Below, one piece after another: positions 46,387 to 55,575 of a stretch of DNA of 64,000 nucleotides. A program made the position numbers and the translations under genes. How positions within the stretch are numbered: the first letter of the stretch is position 1; each line of letters starts with the position of its first letter. This DNA is from JACQFZ01 sp036381895. GTDB lineage: Bacteria; Pseudomonadota; Gammaproteobacteria; Acidiferrobacterales; Sulfurifustaceae. The stretch lies in contig DASVBY010000102.1 in assembly GCA_036381895.1 (NCBI GenBank), forward strand, positions 27,301-91,300, in the 5' to 3' direction. The notes under the pieces were generated by a model. It searched no databases and was not told the origin of the DNA. It worked only from the letters and a program-made list of their open reading frames with translations.

Positions 46387-48267
46387 ATGGGGCGCGTCTA
46401 CGCCATCGCCGGGCTGCTCGCCCTCGTGTCGGCTGCGGCAGCCGCCGCGCCGGCCCGCGACGGGCTGCGCGATCTCTATTTCGGCGAAGCGCTCTATCAC
46501 GCTTACCTCGGCGAGTACTTCGACGCTATTGCGCGGCTCGATACCGAGCTCGGTCAACACTACGCGCTCGACGAACCCGCGCTCGATCCGCTGCATCATC
46601 ACATCCGCGAAGCCGAGTTCTCGGTAGGCGATTTCGAGCTGCGCTATCGGATGCACCTGCGCGCGGGCCGGGCGATCCGCGCCGTGCTCGAGGGCGACGT
46701 CGCGCCGGCTGTGCGCAACGAAGCCGCTTACCGGCTGGCACGGCTCTACTTCCAGAAGCACCAGCCCGTCGAGGCGCTGCAGGCGCTCGAGCGCATCCGG
46801 GGCGAGATACCGGAGCACATTCGCGACGATGTCGCTTTCCTGCGTGCGCAGGTGCTGATGGCGACCGGGCGCTTCGGCGAAGCCGCGGAGGTGCTGCGTG
46901 CGCTGCAGGGCGCTGAAGGGCTCGAACCCTTCGCGGCCTACAACCTCGGCATTGCGCTGTGGCGCGACGGCCGCCAGGAGGAAGGCGGCCGCCAGCTCGA
47001 TCGCGCCGGCCTGATCGAGGGCAGCGCCCCGGAAGTCCTCGCGATCCGCGACAAGTCCAACCTGGTGCTCGGATCGGCGCTGCTCGAAGCGGAGCAGCCC
47101 CAGCTCGCACGGCGCTACCTCGAACGCGTGCGCCTGAACGGGCCGTACTCCAACCGCGCGCTCCTCGCCGCCGGCTGGGCCGATGCGACGCTCGGGCGCT
47201 TCGAACGCGCGCTCGTGCCGTGGACGCTCCTCGCCCAACGGCGCGCGACCGATGCCGCGGTGCAGGAAGGCCTGCTGGCGCTGCCGTACGCCTACGGCCA
47301 GTTGAACGCCTACGGCCGCGCGGCGCTCCTCTACGAGAAGGCGCTGGGCGCCTTTGGCGCCGAGCTCGAGCGCCTCTCGGCCTCGATCCGCAGCATCCGC
47401 GAAGGCAAGTTCCTGCAGGCGCTGCTGCGCGAGGAGCTGAAGCAGGACGCCGACTGGGTGATCAAGCTGCGCCGGCTGCCGGAGGCGCCCGAGACGTACT
47501 ACCTCATGGATCTGCTGGCGTCGCACGATTTCCAGACCTCGCTCCGGAACTACCTCGATCTCGAAGAGCTGCGCAAGAAGCTCGCGGCGTGGGAAGGGAG
47601 CCTCGAGGCTTACGCGGAGCTGATCGAGACCCGCCGCGCGTACTATCAGCCGCTCCTGCCCGACATCGACCGCGCGTTCCGGGTGCTCGATTCGCAGATG
47701 CGGCTGCGCCTCGAGCAGCGCGAGCGGCTCGCCAGGCGCATCAACGCGATGCTCACCGCGCCGCGTCCCGAGTTCCTCGCCACGGCGCAAGAGCGGATCG
47801 CGCGCGAGCGCCTCGCGGAAATCGAGCGCGCCGCCGCCGGCCGCCCGCCGGCCGAGCGCGCCGCGATCCTCGAGCGCGTCGCGCGGCTGCGCGGCGTGAT
47901 TCACTTTCGCATCCGCACCGAGTACGACGCACGCCTGACGAAAGCGTACAAGCATCTGCAGGAGCTCGACGCCGTGATCGCGGCGTTGCAGGAGCGCCAC
48001 CGGTCGTTCGTGCGCACGCGCCAGGCGGCGAAGCAGAGCTACGAAGGCTACGACGCGCTCGTCCAGCTGCGCGGGCGCGTGCGGGCCGCGCAGGAGCGGG
48101 TCGATGCGCTGCAGGCGCGCCAGGGCCGCCTGCTCGAGACGATGGCGATCAGCGAGCTCGAGAAGCGTGTGCGTCGGCTCGAGGAATACCAGGTCAAGGC
48201 GCGTTTCGCGATGGCCGACAGCTACGACCGTGCCGTCAAGGCGCAGGCGCAGGAGAGGATCGACTGA
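46387..48267 (+). CDS. Motor operon gene 2: periplasmic TPR and coiled-coil protein
   Basis: The 626-residue protein has a signal peptide (cleavage about 21-23), then tetratricopeptide-like helical hairpins (about 25-330, for example AAYRLARLYFQKHQPVEALQ and NLGIALWRDGRQEEGGRQL), and a long charged C-terminal coiled-coil part (about 380-620). It resembles the TPR proteins that accompany Agl/Glt-type motors. Its stop overlaps the next start by one base (TGATG). Confidence 0.8.
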   Translation: MGRVYAIAGLLALVSAAAAAAPARDGLRDLYFGEALYHAYLGEYFDAIARLDTELGQHYALDEPALDPLHHHIREAEFSVGDFELRYRMHLRAGRAIRAVLEGDVAPAVRNEAAYRLARLYFQKHQPVEALQALERIRGEIPEHIRDDVAFLRAQVLMATGRFGEAAEVLRALQGAEGLEPFAAYNLGIALWRDGRQEEGGRQLDRAGLIEGSAPEVLAIRDKSNLVLGSALLEAEQPQLARRYLERVRLNGPYSNRALLAAGWADATLGRFERALVPWTLLAQRRATDAAVQEGLLALPYAYGQLNAYGRAALLYEKALGAFGAELERLSASIRSIREGKFLQALLREELKQDADWVIKLRRLPEAPETYYLMDLLASHDFQTSLRNYLDLEELRKKLAAWEGSLEAYAELIETRRAYYQPLLPDIDRAFRVLDSQMRLRLEQRERLARRINAMLTAPRPEFLATAQERIARERLAEIERAAAGRPPAERAAILERVARLRGVIHFRIRTEYDARLTKAYKHLQELDAVIAALQERHRSFVRTRQAAKQSYEGYDALVQLRGRVRAAQERVDALQARQGRLLETMAISELEKRVRRLEEYQVKARFAMADSYDRAVKAQAQERID

Positions 48268-51200
48268 TGAACGGCCGCCCGGTCCTCGCCGCCTGCGTGC
48301 TCTGCGCGCTGCTCGGCGCCTGCGCGACGAGCGGCGATCGCGCGACGATCGCGCAGCTGCGCAACGTGACCATCGAGGTCAAGGAGGAGCGGGTCGAGGG
48401 CGGCATCGACAAGGCGATCCAGGGTTACGAGCGCTTTCTCGCCGAGACCGGCGAATCGCCGCTCGTGCCGGAAGCCATCCGGCGCCTCGCCGACTTGAAG
48501 GTCGAAAAGGAGTACGGGTACCTCGGCGGTGCGGGCGCGTCGTCGCCGGGCGCCGCGGGCGAGGTGCGGGCGGCCGCGCTCGCGCGCCCGCCGCAGTTCC
48601 AGGCCGCGGCGCCAGCGCCGGTGCTGCCGCCGGCCGCGCGCAAACGCGAGACCGAGCGCGAGTTCGAGCAGCGCGCGACGGCCGCGGCCGAAATAGGGAG
48701 CGCGCCGCGCGAGGCGATCGGCGAGCTTCCGGGCGGCGCCGATCTCGAGCGCGCCGGCGCGCGGGAAGCGATCGCGCTCTACCGCGAACTGCTCGCGAAG
48801 TACCCGCTATACGAGCGCAAGGACCAGGTGCTCTACCACATGGCGCGCGCGCACGAGGAGCTCGGCGAGGTGGAGGAGGCGATGGCGGTCATGGACCGGC
48901 TGGTGAAGGAGCACCCGCGCTCGAAGTACTACGACGAGGTGCAGTTCCGCCGCGGCGAGTTCTTCTTCATGCGCAAGAGGATTCTCGACGCCGAGGACGC
49001 CTACAAGGCCGTGGTCGAGATGGGTCCCGGCTCGCCGTTCTACGAGCTCGCGCTCTACAAGCTCGGCTGGACCTTCTACAAACAGGAGCTCTACGAAGAC
49101 GCGCTCGACCGCTTCACGGCGCTCCTCGACTACAAAGCCGCGACCGGCTTCGATTTCGAGAAGTCGACCGACGAGCTCGAGAAGAAGCGCGTCGACGACA
49201 CTTACCGCGTCATCAGCCTGAGCTTCTCCAACCTCGGCGGTTCGGATGCGATCGCGGCCTATTTCGACCGGCGCGGCAAGCGCCCGTACGAGGTCGACAT
49301 CTACCGCAACCTGGCCGAGTTCTACCTCGACAAGCGCCGCTATCACGACGCGGCGCTCGCGTACAAGGCGTTCGTCAAGCGGGATCCGTTCCACAAGGTC
49401 GCGCCGCATTTCGACATGCAGGTGATCGCGACCTACCGCAAGGGCGGCTTTCCGCGCCTCGTGATCGACGCCACCAAGGAGTTCGCGCGGAGCTACGGGC
49501 TCAAGGCAGCCTACTGGAAGCACTACGATCCGCAGGCGCACCCCGAGGTGATCGGCTACCTCAAGGAGAACCTGCGCACGCTCGCGACGCACTACCACGC
49601 GCTGTATCAGGACAAGCGCCACGAGAAGTCGAAAGCGGAGAACTTCAACGAAGCGCTCGTGTGGTACCGCGAGTTCCTCGCGTCGTTCCCCCGCGATCCC
49701 GACGCGCCGGCGATGCACTATCAGCTCGCCGAGCTGCTGCTCGAGCACAAGATGTACGCCGCGGCGGCGGTCGAGTACGAGAAGACCGCGTACGACTATC
49801 CGCCGCACGAGAAGGGCGCGGCCGCGGGCTACGCGGCGGTCTACGCGCATCGGGAGGCGCTCAAGGCGGCGGCGGCGTCCGCCCAGGCGGACATGAAGCG
49901 CGAGATCGTCCGCAGCTCGCTGCGCTTCGTCGATACCTACCCCGACCACGAAAAGGCCGCGGTGGTGCTCGGCGCCGCCGCGGACGACCTCTACGAGATG
50001 AAGCAGTACGAGGCGGCGCGCGTGCAGGCGCGGCGGCTCATTGCACACTACCCGCGGACCGAACGGGAGGTGCGCCGGGGCGCGTGGCTGATCGTGGGGC
50101 ATGCATCGCTCGAGCTCGGCCAGTACCCCGAGGCCGAGGAGGGCTACCGCGAGGTGCTGCAGCTCACGGCGGCCGACGCCAAGGACCGCGCGGCCGTGGT
50201 CGATAACCTCGCGGCGGCGATCTACAAGCAGGGCGAAGAAGCGAGCAAACGCGGGGATCACGCGACCGCCGCGAACCACTACCTGCGCATCGCCGAGGCG
50301 GCGCCGACCTCGAAGATCCGGCCGATCGCCGAATACGACGGCGCGACCGCGCTGCTGCAGCTGAAGGAATGGGAGCGCGCGGTCGCGGTGCTGCAGGCGT
50401 TCCGGGCGGCCTATCCGAAGCACGAGCTGCAGCCGGAGGTGACGAAGAAGATCGCCTACGCGTACAAGGAGGCCGGACGCCTCGCGCTCGCTGCCGCCGA
50501 GTACGAGCGCATCGAGGTCGAGTCGAAGAGCGAAGACGAGCGCCGCGGCGCACTGTCGCTCGCGGCCGAGCTCTATGAGCAGGCGGGCGAGAACGCGGCG
50601 GCGCTGCGCGTCTACCGCCGCTACGTCGATATCTTCCCGCGGCCTCTCGAGCTCGCGCTCGAGGCGCGGCACAAGCTGGCTGGCATCTACAAGGCGACGA
50701 ACGACACCAAGAGCTATCGGGCGGAGCTCGAGCGCATCGTCGCGGCCGACGCGCGTGCGGGCGCCGAGCGCACCGACCGCACGCGCTATCTCGCGGCGAT
50801 CTCCGCGCTCGCGCTGGCCGAGCCGCTCTACGAGCGTTTCGTCGAGATCCGGCTGGTGAAGCCGTTCGAGAAGAACCTCGCGCGCAAGCGACAGGCGATG
50901 AAGCAGGCGACCGACGCGTTCGGCAAGCTCGTCGACTACCGCGCCGGCGAGGTGACGGCGGCGGCGGCGTACTACATCGCCGAGATCTATTATCACTTCA
51001 GCCGCGCGCTCCTCGAATCCGAGCGTCCGGACGGCCTCAACGACCTCGAGCGCGAGCAGTACGAGCTCGCGCTGGAGGAGCAGGCGTACCCGTTCGAGGA
51101 GCGCGCGATCTCCCTGCACGAGAAGAACCTGGAGCTCCTGGGCACGGGCGTCTACAACGCCTGGATCGAGAAGAGCCTTGCGAAGCTCGCGCAGCTCGTG

Positions 51201-51323
51201 CCGGCACGCTATGCGAAGGCCGAGGAGAGCGCGGATTTCATCGACACCCTGGGGCCCGTGCAATACGCCTCGGGCATGCATCTCGTGCAGCGGCGCGCGA
51301 GCGAGTCCGGGAGCGTCGAATGA
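48267..51323 (+). CDS. Motor operon gene 3: very large TPR lipoprotein
   Basis: ATG 48267 gives 1,018 residues with lipobox LLGAC (Cys20). After an Ala/Pro linker (about 85-145) the protein is almost entirely TPR or Sel1-like helical repeats, many starting with a Tyr-x-x-A pattern such as DQVLYHMARAHEELGEVEEA and LYKLGWTFYKQELYEDALDR. It is probably held at the outer membrane and spans the periplasm as a scaffold. The longer open frame upstream overlaps gene 2 and was discarded. Confidence 0.85.
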   Translation: MNGRPVLAACVLCALLGACATSGDRATIAQLRNVTIEVKEERVEGGIDKAIQGYERFLAETGESPLVPEAIRRLADLKVEKEYGYLGGAGASSPGAAGEVRAAALARPPQFQAAAPAPVLPPAARKRETEREFEQRATAAAEIGSAPREAIGELPGGADLERAGAREAIALYRELLAKYPLYERKDQVLYHMARAHEELGEVEEAMAVMDRLVKEHPRSKYYDEVQFRRGEFFFMRKRILDAEDAYKAVVEMGPGSPFYELALYKLGWTFYKQELYEDALDRFTALLDYKAATGFDFEKSTDELEKKRVDDTYRVISLSFSNLGGSDAIAAYFDRRGKRPYEVDIYRNLAEFYLDKRRYHDAALAYKAFVKRDPFHKVAPHFDMQVIATYRKGGFPRLVIDATKEFARSYGLKAAYWKHYDPQAHPEVIGYLKENLRTLATHYHALYQDKRHEKSKAENFNEALVWYREFLASFPRDPDAPAMHYQLAELLLEHKMYAAAAVEYEKTAYDYPPHEKGAAAGYAAVYAHREALKAAAASAQADMKREIVRSSLRFVDTYPDHEKAAVVLGAAADDLYEMKQYEAARVQARRLIAHYPRTEREVRRGAWLIVGHASLELGQYPEAEEGYREVLQLTAADAKDRAAVVDNLAAAIYKQGEEASKRGDHATAANHYLRIAEAAPTSKIRPIAEYDGATALLQLKEWERAVAVLQAFRAAYPKHELQPEVTKKIAYAYKEAGRLALAAAEYERIEVESKSEDERRGALSLAAELYEQAGENAAALRVYRRYVDIFPRPLELALEARHKLAGIYKATNDTKSYRAELERIVAADARAGAERTDRTRYLAAISALALAEPLYERFVEIRLVKPFEKNLARKRQAMKQATDAFGKLVDYRAGEVTAAAAYYIAEIYYHFSRALLESERPDGLNDLEREQYELALEEQAYPFEERAISLHEKNLELLGTGVYNAWIEKSLAKLAQLVPARYAKAEESADFIDTLGPVQYASGMHLVQRRASESGSVE

Positions 51324-51970
51324 TGCGGCATGCAGCGGCTTTTTCTGCCGAACGGCTCCTCGTCGCGCTGCTGCTGGCGCTGGCGCTCGCCGGCTGCGCC
51401 GCCGGTCCGTCGCTGCAGCAGGCCGGTCGGGCCGAGGATGACAAAGCGCCGGACGCCGGCCATGAACAAGTGGAGCCGGCCGAAAGCGTCGATGCGGACG
51501 TGCGCGCCGATTTCGATGCGGCACTGCGGCACCTGAGGGCGGGCGAGTACGCGAAGGGCGCCGAGCTGCTGCGGCGGGTGATCGAGCGCGCGCCGCGGTA
51601 CGCGGCGCCGTACATCAATCTTGCCGTGGCCTACCAGAAGATGGGCGATCTCAAGGCGGCGGAGGAAAGCATCCAGCGGGCGCTCGCCGTCGATGCGGAC
51701 CATCCGGTCGCGGGCACCGAGTACGGTCTGATCCTGCGCAAGACCGGCCGCTTCGCCGAGGCGCGCAAGGCCTACGAACGCACCCTCGCGGCCTGGCCCG
51801 GCTATCTCCCGGCGCGCAAGAACCTGGGGATCCTGTGCGATATCTATCTGCGGGATCTCGAATGTGCGCTCGAGCACTACCGGCTGTACGGCGCCGCGGC
51901 GCCGGAGGACGAGCAGGTGCGGCTGTGGATCGCGGACATCGAGCAGCGGCTCGGCAGAGGAAAGCCATGA
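51320..51970 (+). CDS. Motor operon gene 4: small TPR lipoprotein
   Basis: The 216-residue protein starts overlapping gene 3 by ATGA. Lipobox LALAGC (Cys26) is followed by an acidic linker and three TPR units (about 65-165, for example AAPYINLAVAYQKMGDLKAA), of PilF/YbgF type. Likely a periplasmic adaptor of the motor. Confidence 0.85.
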   Translation: MMRHAAAFSAERLLVALLLALALAGCAAGPSLQQAGRAEDDKAPDAGHEQVEPAESVDADVRADFDAALRHLRAGEYAKGAELLRRVIERAPRYAAPYINLAVAYQKMGDLKAAEESIQRALAVDADHPVAGTEYGLILRKTGRFAEARKAYERTLAAWPGYLPARKNLGILCDIYLRDLECALEHYRLYGAAAPEDEQVRLWIADIEQRLGRGKP

Positions 51971-52254
51971 GCGCCGCCTGCCGCCTGCTCCTCGCCGTCC
52001 TCATCGGCGGTCTTCCGGTCGCGGCGCTCGCGCAGGCCGGCAAGAGCGCGGACGAGCCGAAGACGCTGTCCGGCATGTCGGTGCTCGGCAACAACGAGAC
52101 GCCGAAGGCGCTGTACATCGTTCCGTGGAAGAGCTCGGAGCTAGGCGACGGCGCGGACCTGACCGCGAATCTGCTCGACGACGCCATGGCGCCGGTCGAC
52201 CGGGAGGTGTTCATGCGCCAGCTCCGCTTCTACGAGATCAGCAATCGCGAATGA
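51967..52254 (+). CDS. Motor operon gene 5: 95-residue exported protein
   Basis: ATG 51967 overlaps the gene 4 stop by ATGA. A signal peptide (cleavage after ALA, about residue 22) precedes a short mature protein with the block SVLGNNETPKALYIVPWKSS and an acidic C-terminal helix (PVDREVFMRQLRFYE). I recall similar small proteins beside ExbB/TolQ-type genes in other gammaproteobacteria, but no function. The 37 bases to gene 6 carry only its ribosome-binding site. Confidence 0.75.
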   Translation: MSAACRLLLAVLIGGLPVAALAQAGKSADEPKTLSGMSVLGNNETPKALYIVPWKSSELGDGADLTANLLDDAMAPVDREVFMRQLRFYEISNRE

Positions 52255-52291
52255 TCGGGACAACCCAGCACTATTCGGGGAGGCTTTGAGT

Positions 52292-52948
52292 ATGGAGTTC
52301 ATAAATGCAACGGTGAAGTTCATCCAGGACGGCGGCCCCTGGATGTACCCGATTCTCGTCGTCGGGGCGGTCGGGCTCGCCATCGCGGTCGAGCGCTACA
52401 TAAAGCTGCTCATGGTGCGGCGGGCGAACGAAGCCACGTGGAACAAGCTGCATCCGGTGCTGGTCGCAGGCGACTTCGACAAAGCGCGGGAGATGACCGC
52501 CGAGGACAAGTCGACGGTGAGCCAGCTGTTGAATCTGGGGCTGGCGCGCCAGGGCGCGGTGCGGCGGCGCGACGACATCGAGATCGCCATGGAAGAGGGG
52601 ATGATGGAGATCATCCCGCAGCTCGAGCGCCGTACGCAGTACATCGCGCTGTTCTCGAACATCGCGACGCTCCTCGGTCTGCTCGGCACGATCGTGGGCC
52701 TGATCCAGGCGTTCAACGCGGTGGCCAACGCGAACCCGGCGGAGAAGGCGGACCTGCTGTCCGCGAGCATCTCGGTGGCGATGAACACGACCGCGCTCGG
52801 ACTGATCGTCGCCGTGCCGCTGCTCGTGGCGCACGCCTACCTCAACTCGCGGACCGGCGAGATCATCGACAGCCTGGAAATGGCATCGGTCAAGACGCTC
52901 AACATCATCTCGTCGCTGACGCAGCGCAACTTCCAGGTGAAGAACTGA
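52292..52948 (+). CDS. Motor operon gene 6: ExbB/TolQ-type proton channel protein
   Basis: ATG 52292 stands eight bases behind GGAGG and gives 218 residues. Three membrane segments lie at about 20-38, 119-145 and 160-186. The second carries the family signature NIATLLGLLGTIVGLIQAF and the third SISVAMNTTALGLIVAVP. Such proteins form a pentamer around two ExbD-type subunits and convert proton flow into rotation or force. Followed one base later by an ExbD gene. Confidence 0.93.
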   Translation: MEFINATVKFIQDGGPWMYPILVVGAVGLAIAVERYIKLLMVRRANEATWNKLHPVLVAGDFDKAREMTAEDKSTVSQLLNLGLARQGAVRRRDDIEIAMEEGMMEIIPQLERRTQYIALFSNIATLLGLLGTIVGLIQAFNAVANANPAEKADLLSASISVAMNTTALGLIVAVPLLVAHAYLNSRTGEIIDSLEMASVKTLNIISSLTQRNFQVKN

Positions 52949-52949
52949 G

Positions 52950-53438
52950 ATGCCGCGGCGCCACCACTACCGCCGGCACAAGGAGGCGCCGGAGCTCGAC
53001 ATCACCACCTTCCTCAATCTCATGGTGGTGCTGATCCCGTTCCTGCTGGTGACGGCAGTGTTCTCGCGCATCACGATCATGGAGCTCGATCTGCCGACGG
53101 CGGCGGGCGGGGCGGCCTCGAGCAAGCCGCAGGTGACGATCGAGGTGATCGTGCGCAAGAACGCGCTGCAGATCGCCGACGGGCGCAGCGTGACGCTGTC
53201 GATTCCGATGAAGGACGGCAAGTACGACCTGCCGAAGCTCTCGGAGTACCTGCAGCGGCTGAAGGCGACGTATCCCGACAAGGAGGACGCCACGGTGCTG
53301 GTGGAGCCGGACATCGAGTACGAGCACGTGGTGCACGTGATGGACGCAGTCCGCGTCGCGGAGATCAGGCAGCCGGGAAGCGACGTGGTGGAGAAGCGCG
53401 AGCTCTTTCCGGCGATCTCGGTGGGTGATGCGCCATGA
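52950..53438 (+). CDS. Motor operon gene 7: ExbD/TolR-type protein lacking the membrane Asp
   Basis: The 162-residue protein has one membrane segment (about 18-40) and a periplasmic domain. In E. coli ExbD the segment reads EINVTPFIDVMLVL with essential Asp25; here it reads ELDITTFLNLMVVL, with Asn23 at that site and Asp17 where E. coli has Asn. The codon is AAT. Gene 8 encodes a second ExbD with the Asp in place. Stop overlaps gene 8 start (ATGA). Confidence 0.9.
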   Translation: MPRRHHYRRHKEAPELDITTFLNLMVVLIPFLLVTAVFSRITIMELDLPTAAGGAASSKPQVTIEVIVRKNALQIADGRSVTLSIPMKDGKYDLPKLSEYLQRLKATYPDKEDATVLVEPDIEYEHVVHVMDAVRVAEIRQPGSDVVEKRELFPAISVGDAP

Positions 53439-53932
53439 AGAACACGCGCCGGCTGAAGCGCATGTCGCGCGCCCAGCGCCACCGGGGCGCGGGACTCAAT
53501 CTCACTTCGCTGATGGACGTGTTCACGATCCTTGTTTTCTTCCTGCTCGTGAACCAGTCCTCGGTCGAGGTCATCGAGCCGCCCAAGGAAATCAAGCTTC
53601 CCGACTCCGTGGTCGAGGCGAAGCCGCGGCAGACGGTGACCGTGCTCGTGAGCGCTAACGCCATCATGGTGCAGGGGGAACCGGTGGTGTCGGTGGCCGA
53701 CGTGCTGGCGCAGAAAGGCGAGAACATCCCGCCGGTGGAGGCAAAGCTCCAGGAGCTGCGCAAGAACATCATCGGCATCAACACGGCGACGGTGGCGAAG
53801 AGTAACGAGGTCACGATCCTCGCCGATCGGGAAATACCGTTCAAAGTGCTCAAGAGGCTGATGGCGACGTGCACGAGCACGGGCTACACGCGCATTTCGC
53901 TCGCTGTCACGCAGAAGGCGTCACAGACGTGA
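53435..53932 (+). CDS. Motor operon gene 8: ExbD/TolR-type protein with canonical Asp
   Basis: The 165-residue protein has a basic N-terminus, one membrane segment (about 22-43) with LNLTSLMDVFTILVFF and Asp28 at the proton-binding site, and a periplasmic domain that ends near SLAVTQKASQT. It likely pairs with gene 7 inside the gene 6 pentamer. Its stop overlaps the GTG of gene 9 (GTGA). Confidence 0.92.
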   Translation: MKNTRRLKRMSRAQRHRGAGLNLTSLMDVFTILVFFLLVNQSSVEVIEPPKEIKLPDSVVEAKPRQTVTVLVSANAIMVQGEPVVSVADVLAQKGENIPPVEAKLQELRKNIIGINTATVAKSNEVTILADREIPFKVLKRLMATCTSTGYTRISLAVTQKASQT

Positions 53933-55293
53933 GGATTGATCAGCCCGTGAACGTCGTCGTTTCCAGGGCGCAGCAGGAGCTCAACGCCCGCATCGCGGAA
54001 GTGCGGGAGGACATCACGCGTCTGAAGGCGAAGCTCGCCCAGATCGACGCGGAGCTCGAGGCGCTGACGGCCGAGCGCGAACGCGTCCGGCTGGTGGAGG
54101 AAGTCTGCGAGCGGCTCGAGCGGCTGGAGCAGGAGGGTGCGGCGCATCTGTTCTGGGGACGCCGCACTGGCGCCGACGAGCGTACCGCGTATGTCGAGCG
54201 CGCGCGCGCGGCGGTCAACGAGTTCGCCGAGCGGCTCGCGGCGATCGAACGGCGCCGCGCGGCGCTGCAGGAGCGGATCGACGAGCAGCTGCGCAATTTC
54301 GACTGGCTCAACGACGAGCTGTTCGAACAGCAGGAAGCGGAAGAGAACATCAAGTACGAGTTCGTGGTGTACCGCGAAGTCGTACTGCCGTACCGCCCGG
54401 TGGTCATGCCGTGGACCGAGGAGAGGGAGGACCGGGCGCGCTTTCGCAAGACGCTGCTCCTGGCGCTGCTGGTCGCGCTGTGCTTCAGCACGCTCGTCGG
54501 GCTGTGGCAGCTGCCGCCGCCCGAGCCGGCCGACCCGGCGGAGATCCCGGAGCGGCTGGTGCGGCTCGTGCAGCGCGAAGTTCCGAAGCCGCCGCCGCCG
54601 AAGCCGCTCGAGCAGCCGGAGTCGAAGCCGCTCAAGCCGGATGAGAAGCCGAAGCCCACGCAGACCGACACGCAGCGGGCGCGCGCCAAGGCGCAGAAGT
54701 CGGGCATCCTCGCGTTCAGCAACGCGTTCGCGGATCTGGTGAACGAGGCCGACCAGCTCAAGCTCGGCGCCGAGGCGCAGGCCACGGTCGCGGGCGAGAA
54801 ATCGGTCGGCGCGGCGCAGCGCGCGCTCGTGGTCGCGCGGGCGCAGGCCGGCAGCGGCGGGATCAACACCGCCGCCATCAGCCGCAACATCGGCGGCGGC
54901 GCGGGATCGAAGCTGGGCGGCGTGCAGTTCACGCGCGTCGCGAGCTCGATCGGCGACATCGCGGAGGCCGACCGGCCGCTCAGCGACGGGCCGGGGCCGT
55001 CGCGCACGGACGAGGAGATCCAGATCGTCTTCGACCGCTACAAGGCGGCGCTCTACAGGCTCTACAACCGCGAGCTGCGCAGCAATCCGCTGCTGCGCGG
55101 CAAGATGGTGCTGCGCATCACCATCGAGCCGAGCGGCGAGGTCTCGGCGTGCACGATCGAGTCGAGCGACCTGCCCTCGGAGACGCTCAAGGCGGCGGTC
55201 GTGGCGCGCGTGAAGCGGTTCAATTTCGGACCGAAGGAAGGCGTGCCGCGCATAACGATTCTCTACCCGATCGACTTCCTGCCGGCGACATGA
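53929..55293 (+). CDS. Motor operon gene 9: TonB/AgmX-like force-transducing protein
   Basis: GTG 53929 gives 454 residues. A cytoplasmic coiled coil (about 10-130) is followed by one membrane segment (about 173-194), a Pro/Lys-rich periplasmic spacer (195-246, PKPPPPKPLEQPESKPL-type) as in TonB, a helical stretch, and a C-terminal domain (about 360-454) with DEEIQIVFDRYKAALYRLYN and VARVKRFNFGP, typical of AgmX/PglI C-terminal and TonB-like domains. A large cytoplasmic N-terminus is unlike TonB and like AgmX. It should carry motor force to the cell wall or outer membrane. Confidence 0.88.
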   Translation: MRIDQPVNVVVSRAQQELNARIAEVREDITRLKAKLAQIDAELEALTAERERVRLVEEVCERLERLEQEGAAHLFWGRRTGADERTAYVERARAAVNEFAERLAAIERRRAALQERIDEQLRNFDWLNDELFEQQEAEENIKYEFVVYREVVLPYRPVVMPWTEEREDRARFRKTLLLALLVALCFSTLVGLWQLPPPEPADPAEIPERLVRLVQREVPKPPPPKPLEQPESKPLKPDEKPKPTQTDTQRARAKAQKSGILAFSNAFADLVNEADQLKLGAEAQATVAGEKSVGAAQRALVVARAQAGSGGINTAAISRNIGGGAGSKLGGVQFTRVASSIGDIAEADRPLSDGPGPSRTDEEIQIVFDRYKAALYRLYNRELRSNPLLRGKMVLRITIEPSGEVSACTIESSDLPSETLKAAVVARVKRFNFGPKEGVPRITILYPIDFLPAT

Positions 55294-55433
55294 ACAACGA
55301 AATGCGCGCAATGGGAGGACCTGTGTTCGAGCGATTGCGTCTTTCGAACGGCCGTTCCGGCAACCGCGAGGCGCCGTCCGGCGCTCGCGGCGTTCCCTCA
55401 CTAAGACCGGCCCCGGTGGCGACGGCGCGCTAG
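55290..55433 (+). CDS. Possible 47-residue reading frame behind gene 9
   Basis: ATG 55290 overlaps the gene 9 stop by ATGA. The product is basic and without hydrophobic segment. A GGGAGG before an internal GTG (55323) could serve a shorter form. No family recognised; it may be chance. The remaining 55434-55575 spacer has no recognisable signal. Confidence 0.25.
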   Translation: MNNEMRAMGGPVFERLRLSNGRSGNREAPSGARGVPSLRPAPVATAR

Positions 55434-55575
55434 GCGGGCCGCAGAAGCGGCAGCGCGGCGAGGCGGCGGACGCGGCGCGCGGGGCGCATGCGGCGCTCTC
55501 GCGGCGGGCGTGCGCCGGATACGCGAAAGAAGGGCGAGAACGAGCAGGCAGGACACGGCAGTGGGGCGGCACGGC

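Noticed and set aside
46369..51524. Long minus-strand frames (543 and 905 codons) opposite the TPR genes
   Set aside because: The plus strand has signal peptides, lipoboxes, TPR patterns and stop-start overlaps; the antisense products have none.
52950..53438. The Asn in gene 7 as a simple sequencing error
   Set aside because: The compensating Asp at the position of the usual Asn, and the intact second ExbD, argue for a real paralogue; it still deserves confirmation by alignment.
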